Shown here piece after piece: positions 26,934 to 35,679 of a DNA stretch of 64,000 bases (its first letter is position 1; the number at the start of each line of letters is the position of its first letter). A model generated the notes under the pieces. The model saw only the letters and a list, made by a program, of their open reading frames with translations, was not told the origin of the DNA and did not search any database. The stretch comes from CAYVTM01 sp964454645. GTDB taxonomy: Bacteria > Bacteroidota > Bacteroidia > Sphingobacteriales > Sphingobacteriaceae. The stretch covers positions 124,001-188,000 of the forward strand of contig CAYVTM010000002.1 in the NCBI GenBank assembly GCA_964454645.1, read 5' to 3'. The position numbers and the translations under genes were made by a program.

Positions 26934-27141
26934 CTATTTAGTCTTGAGTTGTCGGATAGCTATTCGAACCGCCTGTATGTTTCTTATATTTCCGAATTCC
27001 CTCAATTTTATTTAAGAAAGCCCTTCCTGTCCGGAATGAATTTTCTTAAACATGTCATATATAACTATTTAATATACATTTTGTTTAGAAATAAGGGGCA
27101 CGAAATCCTGCCGGAAAATTATCTTACGAACAAAAAAATAG

Positions 27142-27149
27142 TACCTTTG
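27142..27149 (+). promoter_or_regulatory. -7 box before scpA
   Basis: TACCTTTG, then AGGGAGAAAGCTT and the ATG at 27163. The mRNA leader would be about 8 bases. The purine-rich AGGGAGA looks like a Shine-Dalgarno sequence but would fall at the very 5' end. Confidence 0.5.
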
Positions 27150-27162
27150 AGGGAGAAAGCTT

Positions 27163-27948
27163 ATGCAAAGTTTAGAGGAAAAATTCGAGATTCATCTCCC
27201 CCAGTTCGAGGGGCCATTCGACTTATTATTATTTTTTATCGAGCGCGATGAGCTGGATATTTATGATATCCCGATTGCGAAAATCACAAATGATTTCCTG
27301 CAGTATATCTCTGCAATGACTTCCCTCAATATCGAATTAGCGAGTGAGTTTATTTTTGTTGCTGCGCGGTTGATGCAGATCAAAGCACACATGTTGCTTC
27401 CACGTCCGGAAATCGATGAAGCAGGGAACGAGGTTGATCCGCGGACCGATTTGATACAACGCCTGATCGAGTATAAAAAATTCAAAACGGCATCGCTTGA
27501 GTTGGAAGGAATGCATGAAGAACGCATGAAAGCCTTTAAACGCGGGAACTTCGCATTTGATATTCAACAAATTCGTTTAAACGCGACACAGGAAGAAGAA
27601 CTTCAGACACTTGATCTGTTTAAGCTTCTGAATGTGTATGTGCGAGTGCTAAATCGTTATCAAAACCAGCCTGAAGAAGTACGGCATACGGTTGTCCAGC
27701 ATCCTTATACCATCGAAGAACAGAAACATTATATTACCCAACTCTTATCAACCAACGAACGATTGAATTTCGAAACCTTGCTGCTACAAAGTAAAGACAG
27801 GGTTCAACTAGTGTACTCTTTTCTTGCCATACTCGAAATGTTGCAGCAACAATTGCTCGATATTCAGATTGGTTTAGGCTTTAATAATTTCTGGTTAATA
27901 CAAAAAAACAGCAACCCTGACGAACGAATAACTATTGAAAACGAATAA
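27163..27948 (+). CDS. scpA: Segregation and condensation protein A
   Basis: ScpA is the kleisin subunit that bridges the SMC heads in bacterial condensin. The 261-residue product begins with the characteristic FEGPFDLLLFFIERDELDIYD-like block (ending about residue 31) and continues with SEFIFVAARLMQIKAHMLLP, both kleisin signatures; the C-terminal winged helix covers about 180-255. scpB and smc are not in the window. It is a single gene transcribed away from dxs. Confidence 0.95.
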   Translation: MQSLEEKFEIHLPQFEGPFDLLLFFIERDELDIYDIPIAKITNDFLQYISAMTSLNIELASEFIFVAARLMQIKAHMLLPRPEIDEAGNEVDPRTDLIQRLIEYKKFKTASLELEGMHEERMKAFKRGNFAFDIQQIRLNATQEEELQTLDLFKLLNVYVRVLNRYQNQPEEVRHTVVQHPYTIEEQKHYITQLLSTNERLNFETLLLQSKDRVQLVYSFLAILEMLQQQLLDIQIGLGFNNFWLIQKNSNPDERITIENE

Positions 27949-27974
27949 CTTAGCATAGTTTCCTGCTGAAATAA

Positions 27975-27982
27975 TAATTTTG
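27975..27982 (+). promoter_or_regulatory. -7 box before the large T9SS cargo gene
   Basis: TAATTTTG, an exact TAnnTTTG match, 53 bases upstream of the ATG at 28036. It is in the short gap after scpA, so the cargo gene likely has its own promoter. Confidence 0.45.
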
Positions 27983-28035
27983 ATTCCTCGATTTTTTTTT
28001 GGTAAATTGAATTCTAAATCCAAAAATAATTGATT

Positions 28036-31000
28036 ATGAAAAAGAATTACTTTGCATTCAGCAGGGTCTTCTATGTCACCGTGTGTGGCATTAAACACAC
28101 CCTAAAGCTTGCCGCATTGGGATTCGTTTTAAGCTTTACAACTACGGCTGTAGATGCTCAAAACTGTCCGGTAGCAACAATACCCGGTATTGTTCCAGGC
28201 AACATCGATTTATGCGGCGCCGGTGAAGTAAGTTTTACTGCCACACCCGGCATCCCGGCAAACACTGTATTATGGCTCGATACCGGTAACCGGATTATCA
28301 GCAATTCTAATGTATTGACAACAAATGTAAGCACATCGGGAGTCAGTTTTACAGCAGTAGAATCAAGTTTAGATGCTACTTCGGGCAATGTAGGACCTCT
28401 CGGACCTTTCTTTACAAGCGTTTACCCTACCTCTAATTTTACAAATGGCCAGTTCTTTACGGCAATTTCCTATGCACGTATCGATTCACTTGATTTACGC
28501 GTAAATGGAAATGTCAGTGGATTTATCAATATTTGGTCGAATTCACCTGCTCAGGGCGGATACCTGATAACCCGCGCTCCCTTTTCTGTTACTGCAGCTT
28601 CGGATGCTGTAATAAAGATTCCCGTAGGATTATATGTTTCTCCGGGAAGTTATTTTATGAACTTCAGTCAGACAGGGGGAACAGGCATCATGTTCCGTTC
28701 TACCGGACAAGCCGTATATCCTTATACATTACCGGGAGTTCTTTCCATAACCGGAACCGATGGTGCCGCAACGCGCTATTATTATTTCTTTAACTGGAAA
28801 GTAACTCAGGTTTGTACAGGAACACCTTCAGCTCAGGCTACAGTGACTTTTACCTCCAGCGGAATTGCAGAAACTTTACCTTACCTCGAAGATTTTGAGA
28901 GCGGATTACCTTGCGACTGGATACGCAGTCAGGTTGCTGCTACCGGCTGGTTGGGAGGAGACTCCACGGCTTTATCTTCTGCCGGCTTTCTTATTCCCGG
29001 AGGCTCATCTTTTGTAGCCTCTAATGACGATGCTTGTAATTGCGATGCAAGTGCTACAGAATTGGTATCTCCTGCATTCGACTTTACAAACTATACCGCT
29101 GCTAACCAGATAACGCTTAGCTTCGATGCCTTTCATACCATCACGAATGGTTCTACGGTAGAAGTAAAAGTAAGAGCAGGTTCAGGAGCGTATTCCAGCC
29201 TGGGCTTTATTCCGGCAAGTTCCACCTGGACATTAAACACTTTAGATCTCTCCGCTTTTGCCGGTCAGGATAGCGTTACCGTTACTTTTGTTCATAATGA
29301 TAATGCCGGCAACGGATCGGGTATTGCGATTGATAATTTCGCTCTATCAACTACTTGTGTCGGTATCTCTCTCGATCTATATTTACGAACCGATATTTAC
29401 GGTTCAGAAATTCAATGGGCAATTCTCGATGCAATTACTGAAGACATAATCGCTCAGGGGGGACCTTATCCCGATGTAAGCCCATACAACCCTGTTACTG
29501 CCACACATACCGCTTCATTCTGTATTGTACCGGGAACTCAACTTGTATTCTATATGATTGATGCTTACGGCGATGGAATGTTTGATGGTACAAATACCGG
29601 ATTTTATAGTTTAGTAAGTGGCTGTGGAGATACCATTCTTACCGGATCCGCACCCTTTACCTACGGAGGGATGCCACCGCTTCCGAATTTTGCTTATGAC
29701 TCGGTTGCATTTACCGCAGTTCCTTCACAAGTTGATCTGGGACCCGACCAAACTATTTTCAATACCCAAAGCATCGTATTGGATGCAGGCCCCAAAGGCC
29801 CTTACCTTTGGTCAACAGGAGCAACTACTCAAACAATTAATGTCGATGGAGTTGCTTTAGGAGTTGGGGTATATCCTTACAGCGTTATTACCGGCGAGAA
29901 TGTATGTTCTTCGTTCGACTCTGTTGTTATTACTGTTGAAGATGCACCCTATACCGATATCATCATAACCGTCGTTACCGATATATATGGTTCTGAAATT
30001 TCCTGGGCATTAATAGATACCCTTACGGGTGATACAGTAATCTCAGCAGGTCCTTATACTGATATTCAACCTTACAATATAGCGCTTGCTACCCATATCG
30101 ATACCGTTAATGTTCCTAAAGGTAAAATGCTTGAATTCAGAGTTACCGATTCTTATGGAGACGGATTATTCGATGGTACTAATTTCGGGTATGCGCGTGT
30201 TGCAACCGAATGTCAACCGGAATTGTTCTTCTCCAGCGGAGAGGATTTCCCTTATGGCGGACCACCGAATGTAAATCCTTCTTACGATACCATTATTTTC
30301 GCTAGCGGAGCAGCACCCAATATTATGCTCGGGCCTGATGTAACTATTTGTGCAAACGACTCTGTTATGTTAGATGCCGGAAGTACGAACGGTGTCACCT
30401 GGTCAACAGGGTCTACCGACAGACACATCACCATTAAAGGCTCACAGTTATTGGTTGGGTCAAACATAATTAGCGTAGCTACGGATTTGGGGGAATGTTA
30501 TGCTATAGATGAGATCGTAATAACTGTAGTTGAAAACCCTGTTGCCAACTTCACACATAATATTAATCAGGCAACAGTATCTTTCGTAGGAACATCTGTT
30601 TCGGGCGCTACTTATCATTGGGATTTTGGTGATGGAACCTCTTCTACTTCCAGAACTACTAGCCATACGTATACCCAATCAGGAACCTACCAGGTTGTCT
30701 TTACGGTTTCGAACGCCGGAGGATGTATAGGAACTAAAACGGTTTCGATAGTAATTGTAATCGGAGCGATAGAACATTCTAACAATATCCAATCCGTTTC
30801 TGTTTATCCGAATCCTTCCGATGGCCGTTTCACTCTCGACTTCGAATTGCTAAGTAAGGATAACATTACACTACAGGTATTGGATATAAGAGGACAGTTA
30901 TTGCTCGAAAAAGAATTGCAACCAGGCCTTAAAGATAAAGTCGGACTCGATTTAAATTATTTGAGCCCGGGCATCTATATCCTTCAGGCGAAAGGAGTTC

Positions 31001-31038
31001 ATACAACCTTCAATCAGCGTATTACGGTTGTAGAATAA
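28036..31038 (+). CDS. Large T9SS cargo adhesin: cleaved-adhesin-like, duplicated beta domain, PKD and sorting domain
   Basis: A 1000-residue surface protein. The signal peptide is unusually long (about 42 residues, with a charged segment before the hydrophobic core) and ends TTAVDAQ. Then follow a beta domain (about 45-275); a domain like the cleaved-adhesin/MAM type of gingipains (about 280-435, YLEDFESGLPCDWIRS to GSGIAIDNFAL); two copies of one domain (about 440-560 and 635-750, each with DIYGSEI and YGDGxFDGTN); a PKD domain (about 830-910, YHWDFGDGTSS); and a type A sorting domain (VYPNPSDGRFTLDF, LSPGIYILQA). PorU would remove the last one. It is likely a surface adhesin or structural protein. 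A TTG two codons upstream was rejected. Confidence 0.86.
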   Translation: MKKNYFAFSRVFYVTVCGIKHTLKLAALGFVLSFTTTAVDAQNCPVATIPGIVPGNIDLCGAGEVSFTATPGIPANTVLWLDTGNRIISNSNVLTTNVSTSGVSFTAVESSLDATSGNVGPLGPFFTSVYPTSNFTNGQFFTAISYARIDSLDLRVNGNVSGFINIWSNSPAQGGYLITRAPFSVTAASDAVIKIPVGLYVSPGSYFMNFSQTGGTGIMFRSTGQAVYPYTLPGVLSITGTDGAATRYYYFFNWKVTQVCTGTPSAQATVTFTSSGIAETLPYLEDFESGLPCDWIRSQVAATGWLGGDSTALSSAGFLIPGGSSFVASNDDACNCDASATELVSPAFDFTNYTAANQITLSFDAFHTITNGSTVEVKVRAGSGAYSSLGFIPASSTWTLNTLDLSAFAGQDSVTVTFVHNDNAGNGSGIAIDNFALSTTCVGISLDLYLRTDIYGSEIQWAILDAITEDIIAQGGPYPDVSPYNPVTATHTASFCIVPGTQLVFYMIDAYGDGMFDGTNTGFYSLVSGCGDTILTGSAPFTYGGMPPLPNFAYDSVAFTAVPSQVDLGPDQTIFNTQSIVLDAGPKGPYLWSTGATTQTINVDGVALGVGVYPYSVITGENVCSSFDSVVITVEDAPYTDIIITVVTDIYGSEISWALIDTLTGDTVISAGPYTDIQPYNIALATHIDTVNVPKGKMLEFRVTDSYGDGLFDGTNFGYARVATECQPELFFSSGEDFPYGGPPNVNPSYDTIIFASGAAPNIMLGPDVTICANDSVMLDAGSTNGVTWSTGSTDRHITIKGSQLLVGSNIISVATDLGECYAIDEIVITVVENPVANFTHNINQATVSFVGTSVSGATYHWDFGDGTSSTSRTTSHTYTQSGTYQVVFTVSNAGGCIGTKTVSIVIVIGAIEHSNNIQSVSVYPNPSDGRFTLDFELLSKDNITLQVLDIRGQLLLEKELQPGLKDKVGLDLNYLSPGIYILQAKGVHTTFNQRITVVE

Positions 31039-31059
31039 AGGGATATTTGAATTGTCTTT

Positions 31060-31098
31060 AAGAAGCACGTCCGTAATTTTAGGACGTGCTTCTTTTAT
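31060..31098 (+). terminator. Terminator of the large cargo gene
   Basis: Thirteen perfect pairs, AAGAAGCACGTCC (31060-31072) with GGACGTGCTTCTT (31082-31094), 9-base loop, then TTATTT. It starts 22 bases after the stop codon. Confidence 0.85.
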
Positions 31099-31354
31099 TT
31101 TCAGTATGGATTGTTTTTACCACAGAAGTTCTATGTTGAATCCCATACATCTCTTCATGTTTTAAAATATTAAAAATAACTAAACATGAAAGTTTTTTTA
31201 CAAACCTATCTTATGACAAAATACTTTTTTCGTGAAGCAACATGTTTATTAGTATGTGCTTGGCAGTTGAAAAGTAATGTAACGATTTCAGCAGCAGCAA
31301 TCTCTCCAGAGTATAAAAAATAGTTTGAACTCAACACACAATCTTTGTTATTAA

Positions 31355-31442
31355 TCTTTTTTACCGCAAGGCACACAGAGATGTACTTGCTATATAGTGC
31401 TGAATAGGTTCCACGCAAAGAGTACAAAAAAGGCAAAGGAGC
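31355..31442. repeat. Decayed intergenic repeat of the CTTTGCG / CTCTGTG type
   Basis: Read on the reverse strand, this part of the 509-base gap contains CCTTTGCC, CTCTTTGCGTGG, CTCTGTGTGCCTTGCGG and a run of A. Such degenerate CTTTGCG-rich stretches recur between genes in Bacteroidota and some other genomes. A related, more decayed stretch may lie at 52441-52590. The remainder of the gap (31099-31354 and 31443-31547) shows nothing I can name; an AT-rich reading frame at 31206-31544 on the minus strand runs through the repeat and is not credible as a gene. Confidence 0.45.
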
Positions 31443-31547
31443 GTTTATCATGCTGGGGAACGAAGCATCCCATACATACACCAGTATAAAAACAAACGCA
31501 TAAAAAAAGTACGTCCTAAATTTCAAAACGTACTTCTTGTTCACAAA

Positions 31548-32183
31548 TTAACTCAACTGCCAGGGTTTCTGCCTGAGCAATTTCTTCACAATAAAAAACT
31601 TATACCAGAAGTCGGAAACGAGCTCTTGCATTTCTGCTCCACTTAAATCTTTCGGAATCAACTCTACGCGATCCATCAGATATTCGGGAAGTAGAAATAA
31701 ATTATCACAGGAAGAACTAACAATAAGATCCGGAAAACGCTGCGGATCCATGTGATCGAACATGTGCAGATGATCCGTCAATATACATCCACGTAAATCC
31801 ATTATCCATCTTACATGCGAATTCGATTTCAGATAAACACCCATCCCTAACGCTTCTTCGGGATATGTCTGACTGATAAAAATATCTTCCGCATCTAATA
31901 TTCCCCAATAGTCCGAGGGGTGATTTAAAAACAGATCCATTGATAAGGCATAGCAGGCTCCTGTTTTCGACTCATGAATGAGGATGGTTCTTTTCGGATC
32001 ACGCATGCCTTGTTCATAATCAACTTCAGCATCTTTCAACAATTCTCCTCTGTACAGATAGAATGTACAATGCGAGCCCAACACAACTTCGTAAAAGTAT
32101 TCTGCCTGCCGGCATACTTCCGACAAAAGAAGATCGGGCTTTACACCCTTTTGTATTTTTGCTTTTTGTACAATTACTTTCAT
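31548..32183 (-). CDS. Hypothetical protein, 211 residues, no recognised family
   Basis: I do not recognise this protein. It has no signal peptide and no membrane segment, so it is probably cytoplasmic. It is rich in Asp, Glu and aromatic residues, has seven scattered Cys, and shows blocks such as MDLRGCILTDHLHMFDHMDPQ (about 128-148) with several His and Asp and a C-terminal LVSDFWYKFFIVKKLLRQ helix. The His/Asp cluster could bind metal, but no motif fits a known enzyme. It stands alone, flanked by gaps of 509 and 394 bases, with a TAATTTTG box just upstream, which supports expression. Codon use looks like that of its neighbours. Confidence 0.7.
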   Translation of the reverse strand: MKVIVQKAKIQKGVKPDLLLSEVCRQAEYFYEVVLGSHCTFYLYRGELLKDAEVDYEQGMRDPKRTILIHESKTGACYALSMDLFLNHPSDYWGILDAEDIFISQTYPEEALGMGVYLKSNSHVRWIMDLRGCILTDHLHMFDHMDPQRFPDLIVSSSCDNLFLLPEYLMDRVELIPKDLSGAEMQELVSDFWYKFFIVKKLLRQKPWQLS

Positions 32184-32201
32184 ACTATAATTTCTGTATT
32201 A

Positions 32202-32209
32202 CAAAATTA
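32202..32209 (-). promoter_or_regulatory. -7 box before the hypothetical gene at 31548
   Basis: The reverse strand reads TAATTTTG, 18 bases before the ATG at 32183. It supports the orphan gene being real and independently transcribed. Confidence 0.5.
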
Positions 32210-32471
32210 CATTAGGTTAGCGATAGTTCCCGGCTCATAGAATAAGCGAAATAAAAAAAGTACCATGCATACAACTCCCTACTAATCAACCTGCTATTTG
32301 CCTGACACACAAAACAATTATATTTCACTTTTCTATCATATTAAGCTTTCAGAATGATTATATATTTCTCATCACAATACCATAGGAGAATATTCTATTG
32401 CAGGATAAGGTTTTTCATAGAACAGATTCAGAATATCAAAAAAAGATTACAAATATTATTAATTCATTGTG

Positions 32472-32479
32472 TATATTTG
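32472..32479 (+). promoter_or_regulatory. -7 box before the first glycan block
   Basis: TATATTTG in the 394-base gap before the dehydratase gene, giving a leader of about 95 bases. I see no clear -33 element and no known polysaccharide anti-termination sequence in the leader. The rest of the gap (32210-32471) is AT-rich and shows no other feature. Confidence 0.4.
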
Positions 32480-32577
32480 GAACGCTCTTACCTTTTTAGG
32501 CTATATCCGAAAGGAGACGGGCACTCTTGGTATACGTTTGTTTGCATTTATGTTAACCCAAGTTATCGTGAAACCCT

Positions 32578-34515
32578 ATGCTTAAGCATTTTTTTGATAA
32601 GTATTCCGACAGATTTGTCTCCAGATGGGTAATATTATTAATCGACGCGTCCATTATTATTATTACGCTGTTCTTAGCAAAGATTGTCAACCATAATTTC
32701 CGCTTAGTCGATATTGACTGGTCGCATTTCGGGATTAAACTCTTTGCTGTTTCTACGGTATATGTTATTTTCTTTATCGTATTTCGTTCCTATGCAGGCA
32801 TCGTTCGTCATACCAACCTAACCGATACCATACGATTATTTAAAGCATCAACCTTTGCATTTCTGACCATACTGACTATACAGAATACCCTTAGCTTCTA
32901 TTTGGGATATCGCACCTATTTTGTTTCCTTATCAGTTTTGTTAATACACTATTTCGCTTCGGTTGTTGTTTTGGTAATGTTGCGCCTTTCGGTAAAGGCA
33001 ATTTATTACAGTGTTTCCGAATCGCTTGCAGGAAATAAAAAAAATGTATTGATATACGGAGCCGGACAGAGCGGGATGATCACCCTTTCTACACTTATAC
33101 AGGATTCTCTGATGAATTATAATGTTGTAGGTTTTATTGATGACAATCCTACCAAAATCGGGAAAACCATCGGTGGCTTAAAAGTCTATTCAGCGAAGGA
33201 AGCTTTAAACGGAATGTTGAAAGAGCGCAAAGTTGAAGAAGTCGTCCTTTCCATTCAAAATATTTCCCAAAAACGTAAATCCGAAATTATTGATGCCTGT
33301 ATCGCACTTGACCTTACGGTAAAAACTATTCCTCCTGTAAACAAATGGATTAACGGTGAATTAAGCAGCGGGCAGATTAAAAATGTACGCATCGAGGATC
33401 TTTTACATCGCGAGCAAATTATTTTAGACACTAAAAATATCAGTTCTCAACTTTCCGACAAAGTAATTGTAGTTACCGGAGCTGCAGGGTCTATCGGATC
33501 AGAAATTTCCCGCCAGGTACTGGCTTACCAACCAACAAAAATTATTCTGATTGATCAGGCGGAAACTCCGCTCTTCGAGTTGGAACATCAGGTGGCTAAA
33601 CTTCGTCAGCATTGCAATTCTATCATCAAATTTGTCATTGCCGATGTACAAAATGAAACGACCATGCGCCGTATTTTTTCGACGCACAAACCCAATATTA
33701 TTTTCCATGCCGCTGCGTACAAACATGTACCTTTGATGGAAGGGAATCCTTTCGAAGCAGTACGCGTGAATATTTTAGGCACAAAACTGCTGGCAGATTT
33801 AGCTGTCGAATTCTCGGCGGAAAAATTCATCATGATCTCTACCGACAAAGCTGTAAACCCAACTAATGTTATGGGAGCATCGAAGCGCGTTGCCGAAATC
33901 TACACACAAAGTTTAAATACACGTGACGATGTTAATACCAGCTTCATTACAACCCGGTTTGGGAATGTATTGGGATCAAACGGATCGGTCATTCCTTTAT
34001 TCAAAAAACAAATTGAAGCCGGCGGGCCTGTTACCGTTACCCATCCCGACATCACACGTTATTTCATGACAATCCCCGAAGCTTGTCAATTGGTACTGGA
34101 AGCCGGAGCAATGGGTAAAGGAGGTGAAATCTTTATCTTTGATATGGGAGAATCGGTGAAGATTATTGATGTTGCTAAAAAAATGATTAAGATGTACGGC
34201 TTAAAACTCGGAAAAGACATACAAATTGAAATTACCGGATTACGACCCGGAGAAAAACTATACGAAGAACTATTAAACATTCAGGAGAATACGCAACCTA
34301 CTTATAATCCGCAAATCATGATTGCTAAAATTGCGCCTCATTCGTATAAAGAGATTGTATCCGAATTGGAAATATTATCCGCCTTATCACAATCCGGAAA
34401 CGATTTCGATATTGTGCATCAACTCAAACAGATTGTCAGAGAATTTAAAAGCAACAACTCTATCTACGAAGAACTCGATGATTCGAAATATCCGTTAACC
34501 GAGAAAATCGGTTAA
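32578..34515 (+). CDS. Membrane UDP-sugar 4,6-dehydratase (CapD/PglF/WbpM type)
   Basis: A 645-residue inner-membrane enzyme that would convert UDP-GlcNAc to the 4-keto-6-deoxy sugar. Four transmembrane helices (about 15-140) precede a first Rossmann-like domain (VLIYGAGQSGM near 160) and the catalytic SDR domain, with VVTGAAGSIGSEIS near 300, ISTDKAVNPTNVMGASKRVAE, and Met in place of the usual catalytic Tyr, as in this family. It opens the first glycan block. The product could feed the WbpK-like reductase at 57572 for a FucNAc or QuiNAc first sugar. Confidence 0.9.
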   Translation: MLKHFFDKYSDRFVSRWVILLIDASIIIITLFLAKIVNHNFRLVDIDWSHFGIKLFAVSTVYVIFFIVFRSYAGIVRHTNLTDTIRLFKASTFAFLTILTIQNTLSFYLGYRTYFVSLSVLLIHYFASVVVLVMLRLSVKAIYYSVSESLAGNKKNVLIYGAGQSGMITLSTLIQDSLMNYNVVGFIDDNPTKIGKTIGGLKVYSAKEALNGMLKERKVEEVVLSIQNISQKRKSEIIDACIALDLTVKTIPPVNKWINGELSSGQIKNVRIEDLLHREQIILDTKNISSQLSDKVIVVTGAAGSIGSEISRQVLAYQPTKIILIDQAETPLFELEHQVAKLRQHCNSIIKFVIADVQNETTMRRIFSTHKPNIIFHAAAYKHVPLMEGNPFEAVRVNILGTKLLADLAVEFSAEKFIMISTDKAVNPTNVMGASKRVAEIYTQSLNTRDDVNTSFITTRFGNVLGSNGSVIPLFKKQIEAGGPVTVTHPDITRYFMTIPEACQLVLEAGAMGKGGEIFIFDMGESVKIIDVAKKMIKMYGLKLGKDIQIEITGLRPGEKLYEELLNIQENTQPTYNPQIMIAKIAPHSYKEIVSELEILSALSQSGNDFDIVHQLKQIVREFKSNNSIYEELDDSKYPLTEKIG

Positions 34516-34585
34516 TATACCATAGCAACAACAGCATAATTAACAACAGTATTTTTATTGAAAACCTTAAGGACACGTTGCAGGT

Positions 34586-35638
34586 ATGGAGTTATTTAAA
34601 ATCGCACTCATTGTATGTACAGCTTTTACATTTGTCTATTTTTCCATTCCGACACTGATACGTATTGCCGAAAGCGGCAATTTTACGGATAGTCCCGATC
34701 AGGATCGTAAGAAACATACTCGCCAGGTTCCTTTATTAGGAGGAATCGCTATTTTCTCGGGGTTTTTATTCGCCTGTATTCTCTTTCTAAAAATTACTAC
34801 ACTCGCAGACAGTAATTTCCTGCTCGCTGCAAGCTTAATATTATTTGTATTGGGCATACGCGACGATCTAATCGGGCTTAGCGCTATCAAGAAAATACTC
34901 GCTCAATTAATCGCTGCTGCTATTGTTGTAATCTTAGCAGATGTTCGTATGAGTAGCTTCTACGGTTTGTTCGGCATTTTCGACATCCCTTATTTTGTAA
35001 GCATTCCTTTTTCCATCTTCACAATCCTGGTCATCACCAATGCCTTTAATTTAATTGATGGGATAGACGGGCTTGCTGCCGGTATGGGAATATTTGTTTG
35101 TCTTTTTTTCGGAACCACTTTTTTCTTAATGCAGGAACAAGGCTGGAGTCGCATATCCTTTGCTCTAACAGGAGCTATAGCAGGTTTTTTATTTTTTAAC
35201 TGGAGTCCCGCAAAAATATTTATGGGGGATACGGGAGCCTATGTTATCGGCTTTATCATCGCTGTACTCAGCATACAGTTTATTGAATTGAATAAGTTCG
35301 ATGGATTAAATATTCCTTTCATCCGTTCTGTACCTGCAGTATGTATATCTGTTCTCTACTACCCTTTGCTCGATACTTTACGTGCATTTGTGATTCGTGC
35401 CAGCTTGAAACATTCGCCTATGTATGCCGACCGAAATCATATCCATTATGCGTTGGCCGATAAAAACTGGTCACATAAACAAATAACCTCTTTCATCCTG
35501 ATCACGAACAGTATAATCGCCCTGGCTTTCCTTTTATTGGCTCAAAATGGCATTGGAAGTACTGAATTATTAATCGCTCTTTTCGTCTTATCCGGATTGA
35601 TCAATTGGAGATTATTTGTCTATCATAAAAAATTATAG
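34586..35638 (+). CDS. WecA/MraY-family undecaprenyl-phosphate sugar-1-phosphate transferase
   Basis: A 350-residue protein with about ten hydrophobic helices that would start glycan synthesis by moving a sugar phosphate (GlcNAc-1-phosphate in WecA) onto undecaprenyl phosphate. Family motifs are all present: GIRDDLIGL (catalytic Asp pair), ITNAFNLIDGIDGLAAG, FMGDTGAYVIG and the C-terminal loop DRNHIHYAL. It differs from the WbpL-like protein at 56604, which has other loop sequences. It is followed by the Wzi/RemB-like gene after 41 bases. Confidence 0.88.
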   Translation: MELFKIALIVCTAFTFVYFSIPTLIRIAESGNFTDSPDQDRKKHTRQVPLLGGIAIFSGFLFACILFLKITTLADSNFLLAASLILFVLGIRDDLIGLSAIKKILAQLIAAAIVVILADVRMSSFYGLFGIFDIPYFVSIPFSIFTILVITNAFNLIDGIDGLAAGMGIFVCLFFGTTFFLMQEQGWSRISFALTGAIAGFLFFNWSPAKIFMGDTGAYVIGFIIAVLSIQFIELNKFDGLNIPFIRSVPAVCISVLYYPLLDTLRAFVIRASLKHSPMYADRNHIHYALADKNWSHKQITSFILITNSIIALAFLLLAQNGIGSTELLIALFVLSGLINWRLFVYHKKL

Positions 35639-35679
35639 TATAGATTCCTGATAATCCGATTGTTTCCTTAAATTAGGGT

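Noticed and set aside
26949..27251. 100-residue plus-strand reading frame before scpA
   Set aside because: It covers the dxs-scpA promoter region and overlaps the scpA start in another frame; scpA is certain.
31206..31544. 112-residue minus-strand reading frame in the gap after the large cargo gene
   Set aside because: It runs through the decayed CTTTGCG repeat, has no promoter box or ribosome site close by, and its product looks random with one chance hydrophobic stretch.
32354..32632. 92-residue plus-strand reading frame before the dehydratase gene
   Set aside because: It spans the predicted promoter box and overlaps the true dehydratase start in another frame; no homologous features seen.
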